Assembly: GCF_004795015.1 (NCBI RefSeq)
Contig: NZ_SSBI01000023.1
Span: 1 to 64,000 of the forward strand
Length of the DNA stretch: 64,000 nucleotides
Direction: 5' to 3'
Source of the DNA: Streptomyces sp. A1277
GTDB taxonomy: Bacteria > Actinomycetota > Actinomycetes > Streptomycetales > Streptomycetaceae
Both the position numbers and the translations under genes were made by a program. Below, in pieces: positions 1 to 8,800 of this stretch. Under the pieces are notes generated by a model. That model saw nothing but the letters and a program-made list of their open reading frames with translations. It had not been told where the DNA came from and did not search any database. Position 1 is the stretch's first letter, and each line of letters opens with the position of its first letter.

Positions 1-50
1 CGGGCCCCTCGCCGTACGGAACGGCTGACCGCACGCCGCACAATGGGGGA

Positions 51-896
51 GTGAACGAGTCGATACCCGTCCTCCGCGACGTGGACCACGGCACCGCCCG
101 ACTGCTCCCGGACGTGGACCGGGAGCGGGCCTGGCTGCTCACGGTCGACGGGGCGCCGCAGTCGTACGTCGACCTCGACGCGCCCGAGCACCTGGAGTTC
201 GAGTACGCGCGGCGCCTCGGCCACGTCGTGGACTGCGCGGCGGAGCCGGGCGAGCCGCTGGACGTCCTGCACCTGGGCGGCGGCGGCCTCACGCTGCCCC
301 GCTACGTCGCGGCCACCCGCCCCGGCTCCCGGCAGGAGGTCGCGGACGCGGACGGCGGGCTGCTCGACCTCGTCGCCGAGCACCTGCCGCTGCCCGCCCG
401 CAGCGGCATCACCGTCCACCCGGCGGACGCCCGCGCGAAGCTGGAGGAGACCGCCCCCGGCTCGGTGGACCTCCTGATCGCGGACGTCTTCGGCGGCTCC
501 CGGGTGCCGGCCCACCTCACCTCCGTCCCGTACGCCGAGGCGGCGGCGCGGGCGCTGCGCCCGGACGGGATCTACGCGGCCAACCTCGCCGACGGGCCGC
601 CGTTCGGCTTCCTGCGCTCGCAGCTGGCCACCTTCGCGACCGTCTTCGACGAGCTGGCGCTGATCGCGGAGCCGGGCGTACTGCGCGGCCGGCGCTTCGG
701 CAACGTGGTGCTCGTCGCCTCCCGCGCCCCGTTCGACACGGCGGCCCTGACCCGTCGCTGCGCGGCCGACGCCTTCGCGGCGCGGGTGGAGCACGGCGAG
801 GCGCTGGCCGCGTTCGTCAGGGGCGCCCGGCCGGTCGGCGACGAGGAGGCGGTCGCCTCACCCGAGCCGCCCGACGGCGCCTTCAGCCTCGGCTGA
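51..896 (+). CDS. Spermidine-synthase-like SAM-dependent methyltransferase fold protein
   Basis: 281 residues from a GTG start. A Rossmann motif (LHLGGGGLTLPRYVA, about residues 84-98) followed by an acidic strand end and a later 'LLIADVFGG' segment matches the SAM/dcSAM-binding core of the spermidine synthase family. The N-terminal tetramerisation part is short, as in many actinobacterial paralogues annotated as fused MFS/spermidine synthase or polyamine aminopropyltransferase-like proteins. The substrate cannot be read from sequence. The gene converges on the MFS gene and the two reading frames overlap by 39 bp at their 3' ends. Family fairly certain; enzymatic role uncertain. Confidence 0.8.
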   Translation: MNESIPVLRDVDHGTARLLPDVDRERAWLLTVDGAPQSYVDLDAPEHLEFEYARRLGHVVDCAAEPGEPLDVLHLGGGGLTLPRYVAATRPGSRQEVADADGGLLDLVAEHLPLPARSGITVHPADARAKLEETAPGSVDLLIADVFGGSRVPAHLTSVPYAEAAARALRPDGIYAANLADGPPFGFLRSQLATFATVFDELALIAEPGVLRGRRFGNVVLVASRAPFDTAALTRRCAADAFAARVEHGEALAAFVRGARPVGDEEAVASPEPPDGAFSLG

Positions 897-2171
897 CGCG
901 GGCGCCACCACGACCTGGGCGGCCACCTCGACGGACCCGGTGCGCCGGGTCAGGTTCCGTACGTCCGGTACGAACAGCACCGCTCCGGTGACCAGCACGA
1001 TCAGCCCCGCGCACCCCCACAGCGCCTGGCCGCGCCCGACCAGGGACTCGACGGGGCCGGCGAGCGCGGTGGCGACCGGGACCATGGCCACCGAGCCGAA
1101 CCAGTCGTAGGCCGAGACGCGGGAGAGCTTCTCCTCCGGGATCTCCTGGTGCATGGCCGTCATCCAGGAGACGCCGAACACCTCGATGGCCGTGCCGCTG
1201 ACGAACATCACCACGCACAGCCCGGCGGCGGACAGCGGGACGGCGAGCCCGGCGGAGGGCAGGGCCAGCGGGAAGACGCAGAGGGTTCCGGCCAGCAGTA
1301 GCCGGCGCGGCTTCCACCGCGTCATCAGCAGCGCCCCGGCCAGGTTGCCGACGCCGAACGCGGCCAGCGCGAAGCCCCAGGGCCGGGCGCCGCCCAGCGA
1401 GTCGCGGGCGACCAGCGGCCCGTAGACCGCTTCGGCGGCCCCGACCGCGGCGACCACCACGGAGAACTGGGCCACGATGGCCCAGAGCCACGGGCGGCCG
1501 GTGAACTCCTTCCAGCCGTCCCGCAGGTCCGCGAGCAGCCCGCCCCCCGGTGCGCGGGACGGGATGTGGCTGACGTCCAGGAAGGCGCGCAGGGCCCCGG
1601 CGCCCGCGAAGGCGGCGGCGTCCACGGCGAGCACCCAGCCCGGGTCCATCGCCGCGATCATGGCGCCGCCGAGCGCCGCACCGCCGATGGCGGCGCTCTG
1701 GGTGGACATCCGGAACAGGGCGAAGGCGCGGCTCGCCTGCTCGCCGCTGACGCTCGACATCAGCATGCCCTCGGCCGCCGGGCCGAAGAACGCCTGCCCG
1801 GTGCCGCACAGCGCGGTGAGCACCATCATCTGCCACAGCTGCGGGTCGCCGGCCAGGACCAGCAGGGCGAAGAGGCCCTGCGAGACGCAGTTCAGGGCGT
1901 TGGCCGCGACCATCACGCGGTGGCGCGGAATCCGGTCCGCGATCGCCCCGCCGATCAGCAGGAAGAGCACCAGCGGCACCGTCCGGGCCGCCGCCACGAG
2001 ACCGACGTCGCCGCCGTCGCCACCCGCCTGGAGAACCGCGAACGCCGCCGCGATCAGCGCGCCGTGGGTACCCAGGCCCGTGACGATCGAGGCGGCGGTC
2101 AGCAGCCGGTAGTTGCGGCCCGCCGGGGCGGGGCGGGCGGAGGGGGGTACGGGGGCGGCTGCGTCGGTCAC
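858..2171 (-). CDS. MFS transporter (exporter type)
   Basis: 437 residues from a GTG start. About twelve hydrophobic helices can be traced, with the inter-helix basic motif 'GGAIADRIPRHRVMV' between helices 2 and 3 that is typical of the major facilitator superfamily, here of the MFS_3/enterobactin-exporter-like type. It should lie in the cytoplasmic membrane and use proton motive force to export small molecules; the substrate is unknown. The C-terminal tail beyond the last helix is polar and overlaps the convergent methyltransferase-like gene by 39 bp. No regulator is adjacent. Confidence 0.88.
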   Translation of the reverse strand: MTDAAAPVPPSARPAPAGRNYRLLTAASIVTGLGTHGALIAAAFAVLQAGGDGGDVGLVAAARTVPLVLFLLIGGAIADRIPRHRVMVAANALNCVSQGLFALLVLAGDPQLWQMMVLTALCGTGQAFFGPAAEGMLMSSVSGEQASRAFALFRMSTQSAAIGGAALGGAMIAAMDPGWVLAVDAAAFAGAGALRAFLDVSHIPSRAPGGGLLADLRDGWKEFTGRPWLWAIVAQFSVVVAAVGAAEAVYGPLVARDSLGGARPWGFALAAFGVGNLAGALLMTRWKPRRLLLAGTLCVFPLALPSAGLAVPLSAAGLCVVMFVSGTAIEVFGVSWMTAMHQEIPEEKLSRVSAYDWFGSVAMVPVATALAGPVESLVGRGQALWGCAGLIVLVTGAVLFVPDVRNLTRRTGSVEVAAQVVVAPASAEAEGAVGRLG

Positions 2172-2222
2172 CCAGGGACTATCGCGGCCGCGGCCCGGTT
2201 GTGCAAATGTGTTCCCGCGCGG

Positions 2223-3311
2223 TCAGGAATCGGGGTCGGTGATCTCCACCAGGCGCACCGTGCTGAGGATCTTCTGGACCGTCGCGTCCGGCAGCTCGTC
2301 CTTGACCCCGGCAGCGGCGTACAGCACCCACGAGGAGAACGCGCCGGAGCTGTTCTTGAAGGTGAAGGCGTACGTCTTGCCGTCGCTGCTGCACTTCGTC
2401 TTCTTGGTGACGTGGGGCGCGGTGGCGGTGACCAGGCTTCCCGTCAGCCCCGACTTGGTGGTGTACTGCTTGGCCTTGCTGATCTTGATGGTCTTCTTCG
2501 GCATGTGCTGCGCGTACGCGGCCCACGCCCAGGTACCCGCCTCGTTCCGGGCGTTCACATCCGCGTCCGTGGCGCCCTGGGCGCCACGCGTGCCGGTGCC
2601 GGCCAGGCTGTAGTTCTCGTCGGTGCCGTCCTTGTCGGAGTCCTCGACGCACCACTTGCTCTTCAGGTCCGCCGGCGCGGAGAACCCGATGAGCGGCGGC
2701 TTGTCCTCCTTCGATTCGTCCTCGAAGTACGAGAACGTCGTCGGGGACGAGACCTCCCAGTCGCCGGGCACGTCGAACTGGGTGCCCCACTTGGGGTTCG
2801 TCACGACCTTCCAGCCCGCGATGAGCGGCTTGGCGTCCGCGTCGTCGCCGCGCGGGTTCGCCTCGGGCGAGGAGGCGGAGGTGGACGGCTTGACCGGCGC
2901 GGACGACTTCGTGCCGTCGGCGACGTTCTTGCCGTCCTTGTCGTCGCCGTCCTTGTTCAGCACGACGACTCCGGTGACCGCGGCGGCCACCACGACCGCG
3001 GTCGCCGCGACGATGGCCACGACGGTCGTCTTCTTCTTGTCGTTGCCGGGCTGCGGCGCGCCGGGAGGCCCGGGCACCGCGTACTGCGGAACCGTCGGCT
3101 GCTGGTACGGGTTGGGCTGGCCGTAGCCCCCCGGCCCGCCCTGCTGCGGGTAGCCGTAACCGGGCTGCTGGCCCTGCTGCTGATGCCCCGGCTGCTGATG
3201 CCCCGGCTGCTGGTAGGGATTCGGCTGCTGGTACCCCGGCTGCTGGTACGGGTTCTGGTTCTGGTCCTGCGGGTTCTGCTCGCCCCCGGGCGGCTGCTGT
3301 CCTGGCCACAT
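2223..3311 (-). CDS. Membrane-anchored protein with Q/P/G-rich N-terminus
   Basis: 362 residues. Residues 1-85 are a low-complexity cytoplasmic stretch with repeated YQQPG/HQQPG units. A single transmembrane helix follows at about residues 95-118 (VVAIVAATAVVVAAAVTGVV). An extracellular part of about 240 residues follows a Ser/Thr/Asp-rich linker, with three cysteines (in KWCVED and TKCSSDG) that could form a disulfide. This layout is common in Streptomyces; the outer domain is not recognised. The start ATG is preceded by an ordinary leader and the ORF is strongly supported by codon bias. Function unknown. Confidence 0.8.
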   Translation of the reverse strand: MWPGQQPPGGEQNPQDQNQNPYQQPGYQQPNPYQQPGHQQPGHQQQGQQPGYGYPQQGGPGGYGQPNPYQQPTVPQYAVPGPPGAPQPGNDKKKTTVVAIVAATAVVVAAAVTGVVVLNKDGDDKDGKNVADGTKSSAPVKPSTSASSPEANPRGDDADAKPLIAGWKVVTNPKWGTQFDVPGDWEVSSPTTFSYFEDESKEDKPPLIGFSAPADLKSKWCVEDSDKDGTDENYSLAGTGTRGAQGATDADVNARNEAGTWAWAAYAQHMPKKTIKISKAKQYTTKSGLTGSLVTATAPHVTKKTKCSSDGKTYAFTFKNSSGAFSSWVLYAAAGVKDELPDATVQKILSTVRLVEITDPDS

Positions 3312-3451
3312 GGCGAGTAACGATAGAGGTGCCCCGCCGACGCGGCTACGCCCGCCCCCGTGTGCGAACGGTGAAGGCGGGGGCGACCGGCGCGGGGCGT
3401 GCGCCGCCGAGGCATGGCCAAAGCGTTCTACTCATGAGTAACATCTCGCGC

Positions 3452-3904
3452 ATGAGCGCTGAACAGATGACCGCGGGCGAGATGCTCGCCGCCACGGTCC
3501 CCATGGTCCGGACCCTCAACCTCGAATTCCTGGAGTCCACCGCGGACCGCGCGGTGGTCCGCATGCCGGACCAGGCCGACTACCACAACCACGTCGGCGG
3601 GCCGCACGCCGGAGCCATGTTCACGCTGGCGGAGTCGGCGAGCGGCGCCATCGTCATCGCCGCGTTCGGCGACCAGCTCAGCCGGGCCGTGCCGCTCGCG
3701 GTGAGCGCCGAGATCGGCTACAAGAAGCTGGCCATGGGCGAGGTCACCGCGACCGCCACGCTCGGCCGCCCCGCCGCCGAGGTCGTCGCCGAACTCGACG
3801 CGGGGGAGCGCCCCGAGTTCCCGGTGTCCGTGCAGATCCAGCGCGCGGACGGCGCCGTCACCGGTGAGATGACCGTCGTCTGGACGCTGCGCCCGAACTC
3901 CTGA
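3452..3904 (+). CDS. Hotdog-fold thioesterase-like protein (DUF4442/PaaI type)
   Basis: 150 residues. The hotdog signature appears as 'NHVGGPHAGAMFTLAESASG' (about residues 43-62), in which the HxGxxxTL-like helix carries the acyl-CoA binding residues, followed by beta strands ending 'GEMTVVWTLRP'. This matches the DUF4442/acyl-CoA thioesterase family. An in-frame ATG 18 bp upstream (3434) is the alternative start; neither has a convincing Shine-Dalgarno sequence. The 3452 start was preferred because it begins right at the conserved part. Monocistronic, with a strong hairpin just downstream. Confidence 0.82.
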   Translation: MSAEQMTAGEMLAATVPMVRTLNLEFLESTADRAVVRMPDQADYHNHVGGPHAGAMFTLAESASGAIVIAAFGDQLSRAVPLAVSAEIGYKKLAMGEVTATATLGRPAAEVVAELDAGERPEFPVSVQIQRADGAVTGEMTVVWTLRPNS

Positions 3905-3915
3905 CCCCGTACGGC

Positions 3916-3958
3916 CGAAGGGCCGCCGCGCACCCGGCAGGGGCGAGGCGGCCCTTCG
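3916..3958 (+). terminator. Intrinsic terminator-like hairpin
   Basis: Perfect 12-bp arms (CGAAGGGCCGCC at 3916-3927 and GGCGGCCCTTCG at 3947-3958) around a 19-nt loop, starting 12 bp after the thioesterase stop codon. There is no U-run, as is usual for Streptomyces terminators. Confidence 0.75.
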
Positions 3959-4052
3959 CGCTGTCCGGCCCGGCTGCGCGCCGGGTAGGCTTCCCGCGGT
4001 GCGCCGATGAGCTGTCCGGCGGGCGAAGCACATCACTACGGAGGAACCGGCG

Positions 4053-4715
4053 TTGCACATCCAGGAGTGGCTGGAGACCGTTCCCGCGATCAGCGTGTAC
4101 GTCCTGGTGGGCGTCGTCATCGGACTGGAGAGCCTGGGCATCCCGCTCCCCGGCGAAATCGTCCTGATCAGCGCGGCGCTGCTGGCCGCCAGCCACGATG
4201 GCGTCAACCCGTGGATCCTGGGCGCCTGCGCCACGGCCGGGGCCGTGCTCGGCGACTCGATCGGCTACGCCATCGGACGCAAGGGCGGACGGCCGCTGCT
4301 GGCCTGGCTCGGCGGGAAGTTCCCCCGGCACTTCGGCGAGAGCCAGATCGCCCTGGCGGAGCGCTCGTTCCAGAAGTGGGGCATGTGGGCGGTGTTCTTC
4401 GGCCGCTTCGTCGCCCTGCTGCGCATCTTCGCCGGCCCGCTGGCCGGTGTGCTGCACATGCCGTACTGGAAGTTCCTGATCGCCAACGTGCTGGGCGGGA
4501 TCGCCTGGGCGGGCGGCACCACGGCCGTCATCTACTCCGTGGGCGTCGTCGCCGAGGCATGGCTCAAGCGGTTCTCCTACCTGGGCCTGGCCATCGCGGT
4601 CCTGATCGGGCTCGCCTCGATGCTGGTCCTCAAGAACCGCGCCAAGAAGGCCGCCGCCGCGCACTCCGCGGCGGCCACCGAACCGGAAGCGGGAACGGTG
4701 CCGGTCGCCGACTGA
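4053..4715 (+). CDS. DedA/SNARE-associated family membrane protein
   Basis: 220 residues from a TTG start, supported by a GGAGG 8 bp upstream. The DedA/VTT core is clear: 'ESLGIPLPGEIVLISAALLA' near the N-terminus, then 'GDSIGYAIGRKGGRPLL' and 'FFGRFVALLRIFAGPLAGV' with the conserved F-x-R-x-x-P/A-R-x-x-x-x-x-x-AG pattern. About four to five transmembrane helices. Family members act in the cytoplasmic membrane and are linked to lipid carrier (undecaprenyl phosphate) or phospholipid scrambling. The C-terminal tail is Ala/Glu-rich. Convergent with the gamma-carbonic anhydrase gene, with a 15-bp gap. Confidence 0.93.
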   Translation: MHIQEWLETVPAISVYVLVGVVIGLESLGIPLPGEIVLISAALLAASHDGVNPWILGACATAGAVLGDSIGYAIGRKGGRPLLAWLGGKFPRHFGESQIALAERSFQKWGMWAVFFGRFVALLRIFAGPLAGVLHMPYWKFLIANVLGGIAWAGGTTAVIYSVGVVAEAWLKRFSYLGLAIAVLIGLASMLVLKNRAKKAAAAHSAAATEPEAGTVPVAD

Positions 4716-4730
4716 CCCGGCGGGCGGCCC

Positions 4731-5261
4731 TCAGCCGCCGCATGCCTCGCGGTGCGCCTTGGCCAGCTCCACGTAACCGACCGCGTTGAAGCGGACGCCC
4801 TCCAGCTCCTCCTCGGTCAGCTGCCGCTTGACCTTCGCCGGTACGCCCGCGACCAGGGAGCCCGGCGGGACGCGCATCCCCTGCGGGACGAGGGCCTGCG
4901 CCGCGACCAGCGAGCCCGCGCCGATGTGGGCGCCGTTGAGGACGGTGGCCCCCATGCCGACCAGGACGTCGTCCTCGATGGTGCAGCCGTGCAGGACGGC
5001 GTTGTGCCCGACCGAGACCCGCTCGCCGACCGTCACGGCGAAACCGGGATCGACGTGGACGCTGCAGTTGTCCTGGATGTTGGAGTCCGCACCGATGACG
5101 ATGGGGCCGCAGTCCGCGCGCAGCACCGCCTGGTACCAGAGGCTGGAGCCCGCCGCCATGGTGACGTCACCGATCGCCACCGAGGTCGGCGCGGTGAACG
5201 CGTCCGCGTCGATGGACGGCTCCTTGCCGCCCATGCCCATGATCAACGCCTGCTGAGCCAT
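4731..5261 (-). CDS. Gamma-carbonic anhydrase family / hexapeptide-repeat protein
   Basis: 176 residues. Left-handed beta-helix hexapeptide repeats run from about residue 20 to 140 (for example 'IVIGADSNIQDNCSVHVDPG', 'VSVGHNAVLHGCTIEDDVLVG'), with the metal-site histidines in 'SVHVD' and 'SVGHNAVLHGC'. This is the PaaY/YrdA gamma-CA family. The start at 5261 (MAQQALIMG) has a GGAGG 9 bp upstream; a longer in-frame ORF to 5381 lacks one and is rejected. Carbonic anhydrase activity is plausible but not proven for this subfamily. Divergent from the acyltransferase gene at 5429. Confidence 0.88.
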   Translation of the reverse strand: MAQQALIMGMGGKEPSIDADAFTAPTSVAIGDVTMAAGSSLWYQAVLRADCGPIVIGADSNIQDNCSVHVDPGFAVTVGERVSVGHNAVLHGCTIEDDVLVGMGATVLNGAHIGAGSLVAAQALVPQGMRVPPGSLVAGVPAKVKRQLTEEELEGVRFNAVGYVELAKAHREACGG

Positions 5262-5428
5262 CGCGCGTTCCTCCGTGCTCCGGTGCCGTGGGTCGCGGCG
5301 ATCCGGTGGGAACCGGCCGTCCGCCGGGGAAACGGTATGCGACGTACGGGCGGAGCACCGGCCTGTTGGGGTGAAGATCACAGGCCGGCGGAGCCGACCG
5401 TCCGATGGGCGCGGACTACCGTGTGCGC

Positions 5429-6166
5429 GTGCCCAAGAACAGAAACGCGTTCTCCTCGCTGACCGCCTGGCGGCGGCGCGCCCTGTCCGGGGCCGTCCAC
5501 CGCTGCTGGCGCTGGGCGAGGGAGGCGGGCGCGGTCACTGCCGAGCACCCCGGCGCACTGCGGTTCGCCCGGATCGGCGAGGGCACCCGGCTGGCCTTCC
5601 CGCAGGGCACCGTCTTCGGCGAACCGTGGATCGAGCTGGGCGACCACTGCGTCATCGGCGAGCAGGTCACGCTGACCGCGGGCCTCATGCCCGACCTGGA
5701 CCTGGGCCCCGAGCCGATCCTGACCCTGGGCGACGGCGTGGTGCTGGGGCGCGGCAGCCACATCGTCGCCGATACGACGGTGAGCATCGGCTCGGACACG
5801 TACTGCGGGCCGTACGTCTACATCACCTCGACCAACCACAGCTACGACGACCCGCACGAGCCGGTCGGCAAGCAGTGGCCCCGGATGGAGCCGGTGTCCA
5901 TCGGACCGGGCTGCTGGATCGGGACCGGGGCCGTGATCCTGCCGGGCGCGCGGCTCGGGCGCAACGTGGTCGTGGCGGCCGGCGCGGTGGTCCGCGGCGA
6001 GGTGCCGGACCGCGCGGTGGTGGCCGGAGCACCCGCCCGGGTCGTACGGAGCTGGCACCCCGAGAAGGGATGGGAGCCGCCCCTGCGGACACCGGCCCCG
6101 GTGCCGATCCCCGCGGGCGTCACCCCGGAACAGCTGCTGGCCGTCGCGGAGCTCGAAGAGGGCTGA
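5429..6166 (+). CDS. Hexapeptide-repeat acyltransferase (LbH/maa-CAT type)
   Basis: 245 residues from the GTG at 5429; an ATG at 5405 is an in-frame alternative. A basic N-terminus (residues 1-30) precedes a hexapeptide-repeat beta-helix. Near the C-terminal side it has the motif 'TSTNHSYDDPHEPVGKQW' (catalytic-type His in TNHSY) and 'IGPGCWIGTGAVILPGARLG', typical of sugar or xenobiotic O-acetyltransferases. A TACCGT -10-like box close to the GTG suggests a leaderless transcript. The acceptor substrate is unknown; cell-wall or exopolysaccharide sugars are guesses. Confidence 0.85.
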   Translation: MPKNRNAFSSLTAWRRRALSGAVHRCWRWAREAGAVTAEHPGALRFARIGEGTRLAFPQGTVFGEPWIELGDHCVIGEQVTLTAGLMPDLDLGPEPILTLGDGVVLGRGSHIVADTTVSIGSDTYCGPYVYITSTNHSYDDPHEPVGKQWPRMEPVSIGPGCWIGTGAVILPGARLGRNVVVAAGAVVRGEVPDRAVVAGAPARVVRSWHPEKGWEPPLRTPAPVPIPAGVTPEQLLAVAELEEG

Positions 6167-6181
6167 CCGCCCGCCCCGCGC

Positions 6182-7045
6182 TCACCCGGTCGCGAGCAGC
6201 ACCGAACCCACCAGGGCGAGCCCGGCCCCCGCCGCCTGCACCCCGCGCAGCCGTTCCCCGAGGAAGCCGCGTGCGGCCAGGGCCGTGACCACCAGGTAGA
6301 GCGAGGCCAGTACGGCGGCCACGGTGACCGGGCCGTGGTGGGCGGCCATCGAGTAGGTGCCGTTGGCCGCGACGTCCGCGAGGCCCACGAACGCCAGCGC
6401 GGGCAGCGCCGCCCGGACCGCCGACGCGCCTTCCTCGGGCAGCGCGCGGCCTCCGCGCCGCACCGAGACGTACAGCGCCCCGCCGCCCACCACGGTGTTG
6501 GTGACCCGCTGCACGAACAGCGCCAGGAACAGCCCGGTCACCGTGGTCGACGCCTCGGCGATCAGCGACATCACGGCTCCGAAGCCGAACGCCGCCACCA
6601 GCGTCAGCAGGATCGCGCGCCGCTGCACCGGCGCCCCGCGCAGCTGCGGGCCGCCCGCCATCACGATGCCCGCGACGGCGACCGAGACCCCGGCGAACTG
6701 GACGAGCCCCGGGCGCTCCCCGGCGATCAGCCCCACGCTCACCGGGACGGCGACGCCGAGCGAACCGAGCGGGGAGACCACGCCCATCGGACCGAGGGCG
6801 AGCGCCTTGTAGAAGCACAGCATCGCCACCGGCCCCACGACACCCGCCGCGACCGCGAACCAGAGCTGCGGGCCCGCCTCGCTCCAGCCGCCCGTGGCGA
6901 GCACGATCACGCCCAGCACCGCCGCCGCCATGATCTGCGAGACCACGACCACGGTGAGCGCGGGCGTGCGCCGGGTGAGCAGGCCGCCCCCGAAGTCGGC
7001 CAGCCCCCACAGGAGGCTGGTGGCCAGGGCGAACAACGCTGTCAT
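6182..7045 (-). CDS. EamA/DMT-family permease
   Basis: 287 residues with about ten transmembrane helices arranged as two EamA repeats (first begins 'TALFALATSLLWGLADFGGG', second near 'LLTLVAAFGFGAVMSLIAE'). The family (drug/metabolite transporters) exports amino acids and other small metabolites. A much longer in-frame ORF upstream runs antisense through the regulator gene and is rejected; the ATG at 7045 begins exactly at the first helix. It is transcribed divergently from the XRE-cupin regulator at 7139, which is therefore the likely controller. Confidence 0.9.
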   Translation of the reverse strand: MTALFALATSLLWGLADFGGGLLTRRTPALTVVVVSQIMAAAVLGVIVLATGGWSEAGPQLWFAVAAGVVGPVAMLCFYKALALGPMGVVSPLGSLGVAVPVSVGLIAGERPGLVQFAGVSVAVAGIVMAGGPQLRGAPVQRRAILLTLVAAFGFGAVMSLIAEASTTVTGLFLALFVQRVTNTVVGGGALYVSVRRGGRALPEEGASAVRAALPALAFVGLADVAANGTYSMAAHHGPVTVAAVLASLYLVVTALAARGFLGERLRGVQAAGAGLALVGSVLLATG

Positions 7046-7138
7046 CAGGAGCCTCGCAGTACAGTGCGGCGAACGTTTGGGTACACCGCACCGTAGTTCA
7101 GAATGCTCGACTACGTCATTCAAAATATTGGACGGAAT
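7046..7138. promoter_or_regulatory. Divergent promoter region between permease and XRE-cupin regulator
   Basis: 93 bp between the starts of the two divergent genes. It is AT-richer than its surroundings around 7113-7130 (ATTCAAAATATTGGAC), with an AATATT core. This is the likely -10/operator area for both promoters. Inferred from position and composition only. Confidence 0.5.
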
Positions 7139-7711
7139 GTGACTGACCTCGATCGGCTGACCCAGTCCCTCGCGCGCAACCTCAAGCGCTGGCGCGGTGA
7201 GCGCGGCTTCACCCTGGACGCGCTGGCCGCCCGCGCGGGAGTCAGCCGCGGCATGATCATCCAGATCGAGCAGGCCCGCACCAACCCGAGCGTCGGCACC
7301 ACGGTCAAGCTCGCCGACGCGCTCGGCGTCAGCATCACCACGCTGCTCGACCACGAACAGGGCTCCCCGGTCCGCCTCGTCCCCGCCGACCAGGCCGTAC
7401 GCCTGTGGTCCACCGAGGCGGGCAGCGCCACCACCCTGCTGGTCGGCACGGAGGCCCGGGGCCCCCTCGAACTCTGGTCCTGGCGGCTGATGCCCGGCGA
7501 CGGCAGCCGGTCCGACCCGCACCCCGAAGGCACGGTCGAACTGCTCCACGTCACCACGGGCACCCTGACCCTCGTCGTCGCCGACACCCCGTACAGCGTG
7601 CCCGCCGGCACCTCCGCCACCTTCGAGGCCCACCACCCGCACGCCTACCGCAACGAGGGCGCCGAACCGGTCGAACTCACCATGACCGTCAGCATTCCGC
7701 CCGTCAGATGA
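7139..7711 (+). CDS. XRE-family regulator with C-terminal cupin
   Basis: 190 residues. The HTH_3 domain is at about residues 8-65 (LARNLKRWRGERGFTLDALA, then SRGMIIQIEQARTNPSVGT). A cupin_2 domain at about residues 105-180 carries the HPEGTVELLHVTTG and ...HPHAYRNEGAEP segments with metal-type histidines. XRE-cupin proteins usually bind a small ligand in the cupin and repress a neighbouring permease or catabolic gene. The GTG at 7139 has GGACGG upstream; an ATG at 7103 is an alternative. Divergent from the EamA gene. Confidence 0.9.
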   Translation: MTDLDRLTQSLARNLKRWRGERGFTLDALAARAGVSRGMIIQIEQARTNPSVGTTVKLADALGVSITTLLDHEQGSPVRLVPADQAVRLWSTEAGSATTLLVGTEARGPLELWSWRLMPGDGSRSDPHPEGTVELLHVTTGTLTLVVADTPYSVPAGTSATFEAHHPHAYRNEGAEPVELTMTVSIPPVR

Positions 7712-7754
7712 GACACGGTCCAACCGCGCGGACGGCGCTGTTAGCGTGACGCGC

Positions 7755-8315
7755 ATGCGCGCACCCATCGGTTCCTTCGAGAACGCCTGCCCCGCCGTCG
7801 ACCGTCTGGACCTGCTCACCGCCCCGGTGGCGAAGGCGGTGAGCACGGGCTGGGGAGGCATCCCCGCCGAGCAGATCATCCACGTGGACACCGACCCGGA
7901 GATCGCCGACACCGCGGTCTTCGTCGAGCATCACGGGGCCGGCCTGCTGGACCACTCGGCGAACTGCGTCGTCCTCGCGGCCAAGCGCGGCAGCGAGGTC
8001 ACGCTCGCCGCCTGCGTCGTCCTGTCGCACTCCCGCGTCGACGTGAACGGCGCCGCCCGCAAGCAGCTCGGCGCCCGCAAGGCGCGCTTCGCCCCGATGG
8101 ACACGGCGGTCGGCGAGACCGGCATGGAGTACGGCGGCATCACACCCATCGGGCTCCCGGCCGCCTGGCCGCTGCTCATCGACCCCGCGGTCGTGGACGA
8201 GGAATGGGTGCTGATCGGCAGCGGCTCGCGCCGCGGCAAGCTCATCGTGCCGGGCAAGGCGCTCGCCGCGCTGCCGGGCGCGATGGTGGTCGAAGGGCTC
8301 GGCATCCGTGCCTGA
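7755..8315 (+). CDS. YbaK/aminoacyl-tRNA deacylase-like protein
   Basis: 186 residues. The YbaK/ProX core is seen in 'DHSANCVVLAAKRGSE', 'LGARKARFAPMDTAVGETG' and 'YGGITPIGLP', the last being the conserved G-G-[IV]-[ST]-P-[LI]-G loop that binds the aminoacyl-adenosine end. The family hydrolyses mischarged tRNAs (Ala-tRNA(Pro) or Cys-tRNA(Pro)) in trans; which one cannot be said. The ATG at 7755 lies 8 nt after a TAGCGT -10-like box, suggesting a leaderless message. A GTG at 7746 is the alternative start. Confidence 0.86.
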   Translation: MRAPIGSFENACPAVDRLDLLTAPVAKAVSTGWGGIPAEQIIHVDTDPEIADTAVFVEHHGAGLLDHSANCVVLAAKRGSEVTLAACVVLSHSRVDVNGAARKQLGARKARFAPMDTAVGETGMEYGGITPIGLPAAWPLLIDPAVVDEEWVLIGSGSRRGKLIVPGKALAALPGAMVVEGLGIRA

Positions 8316-8332
8316 GGGCCTAGGGCGGCCCT
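8315..8332. terminator. Small bidirectional hairpin between convergent genes
   Basis: AGGGCC (8315-8320) and GGCCCT (8327-8332) form a 6-bp stem with a 6-nt loop exactly at the junction of two converging genes. Weak as a terminator. Confidence 0.4.
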
Positions 8333-8741
8333 AACCCTTCAGCTTCGGGATCTCGATGGCCGGGCAGCGGTCCATGACCATGTCGAGCCCCGCCGCCCGG
8401 GTGCGGGCGAAGGCGTCCTCGTCGACCACACCGAGCTGGAACCAGACGGCCCGGGCACCGGCGGCGACCGCCTCGTCCGCCACCGCGCCGGCCAGGTCGC
8501 TGTTGACGAAGACGTCCACCACATCCACCGGGAACGGGATGTCGGCCAGTGAGGCGAACCCCTCCTCGCCGTGCACCCGCTCCGCCTTGGGGTGCACCGG
8601 CACCACCCGCTTGCCGAAGCGCTGAAGGACCTCGGCCACCCCGTAGGCGGCCCGCGCACGGTTGTCGGAGAGCCCCACCACGGCCCAGGTGTCGCCGGTG
8701 TCTTCCAGAATCCTGCGGATCGTCTCCGTGTCTGCGTACAT
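8331..8741 (-). CDS. CoA-binding domain protein (YccU family)
   Basis: 136 residues, one CoA_binding_2 (Rossmann) domain: 'TWAVVGLSDNRARAAYGVAE' near the N-terminus, 'GKRVVPVHPKAE' and 'RCPAIEIPKL' at the C-terminus. This matches the YccU/YneT family, which binds CoA and whose physiological role is poorly defined. The start at 8741 (MYADTETIRRI) fits family length; the ORF extends to 8789 without added support. Divergent from yigZ at 8801. Confidence 0.88.
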   Translation of the reverse strand: MYADTETIRRILEDTGDTWAVVGLSDNRARAAYGVAEVLQRFGKRVVPVHPKAERVHGEEGFASLADIPFPVDVVDVFVNSDLAGAVADEAVAAGARAVWFQLGVVDEDAFARTRAAGLDMVMDRCPAIEIPKLKG

Positions 8742-8800
8742 GAACCCGACAACCGGCAGCCCGTCCGGGGCATTCCCGCAGGTACGCATAGGGTGGCGGG

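Noticed and set aside
1566..3320. Open frame of 584 codons on the + strand
   Set aside because: It runs antisense through the MFS and anchored-protein genes and has no domain or normal composition.
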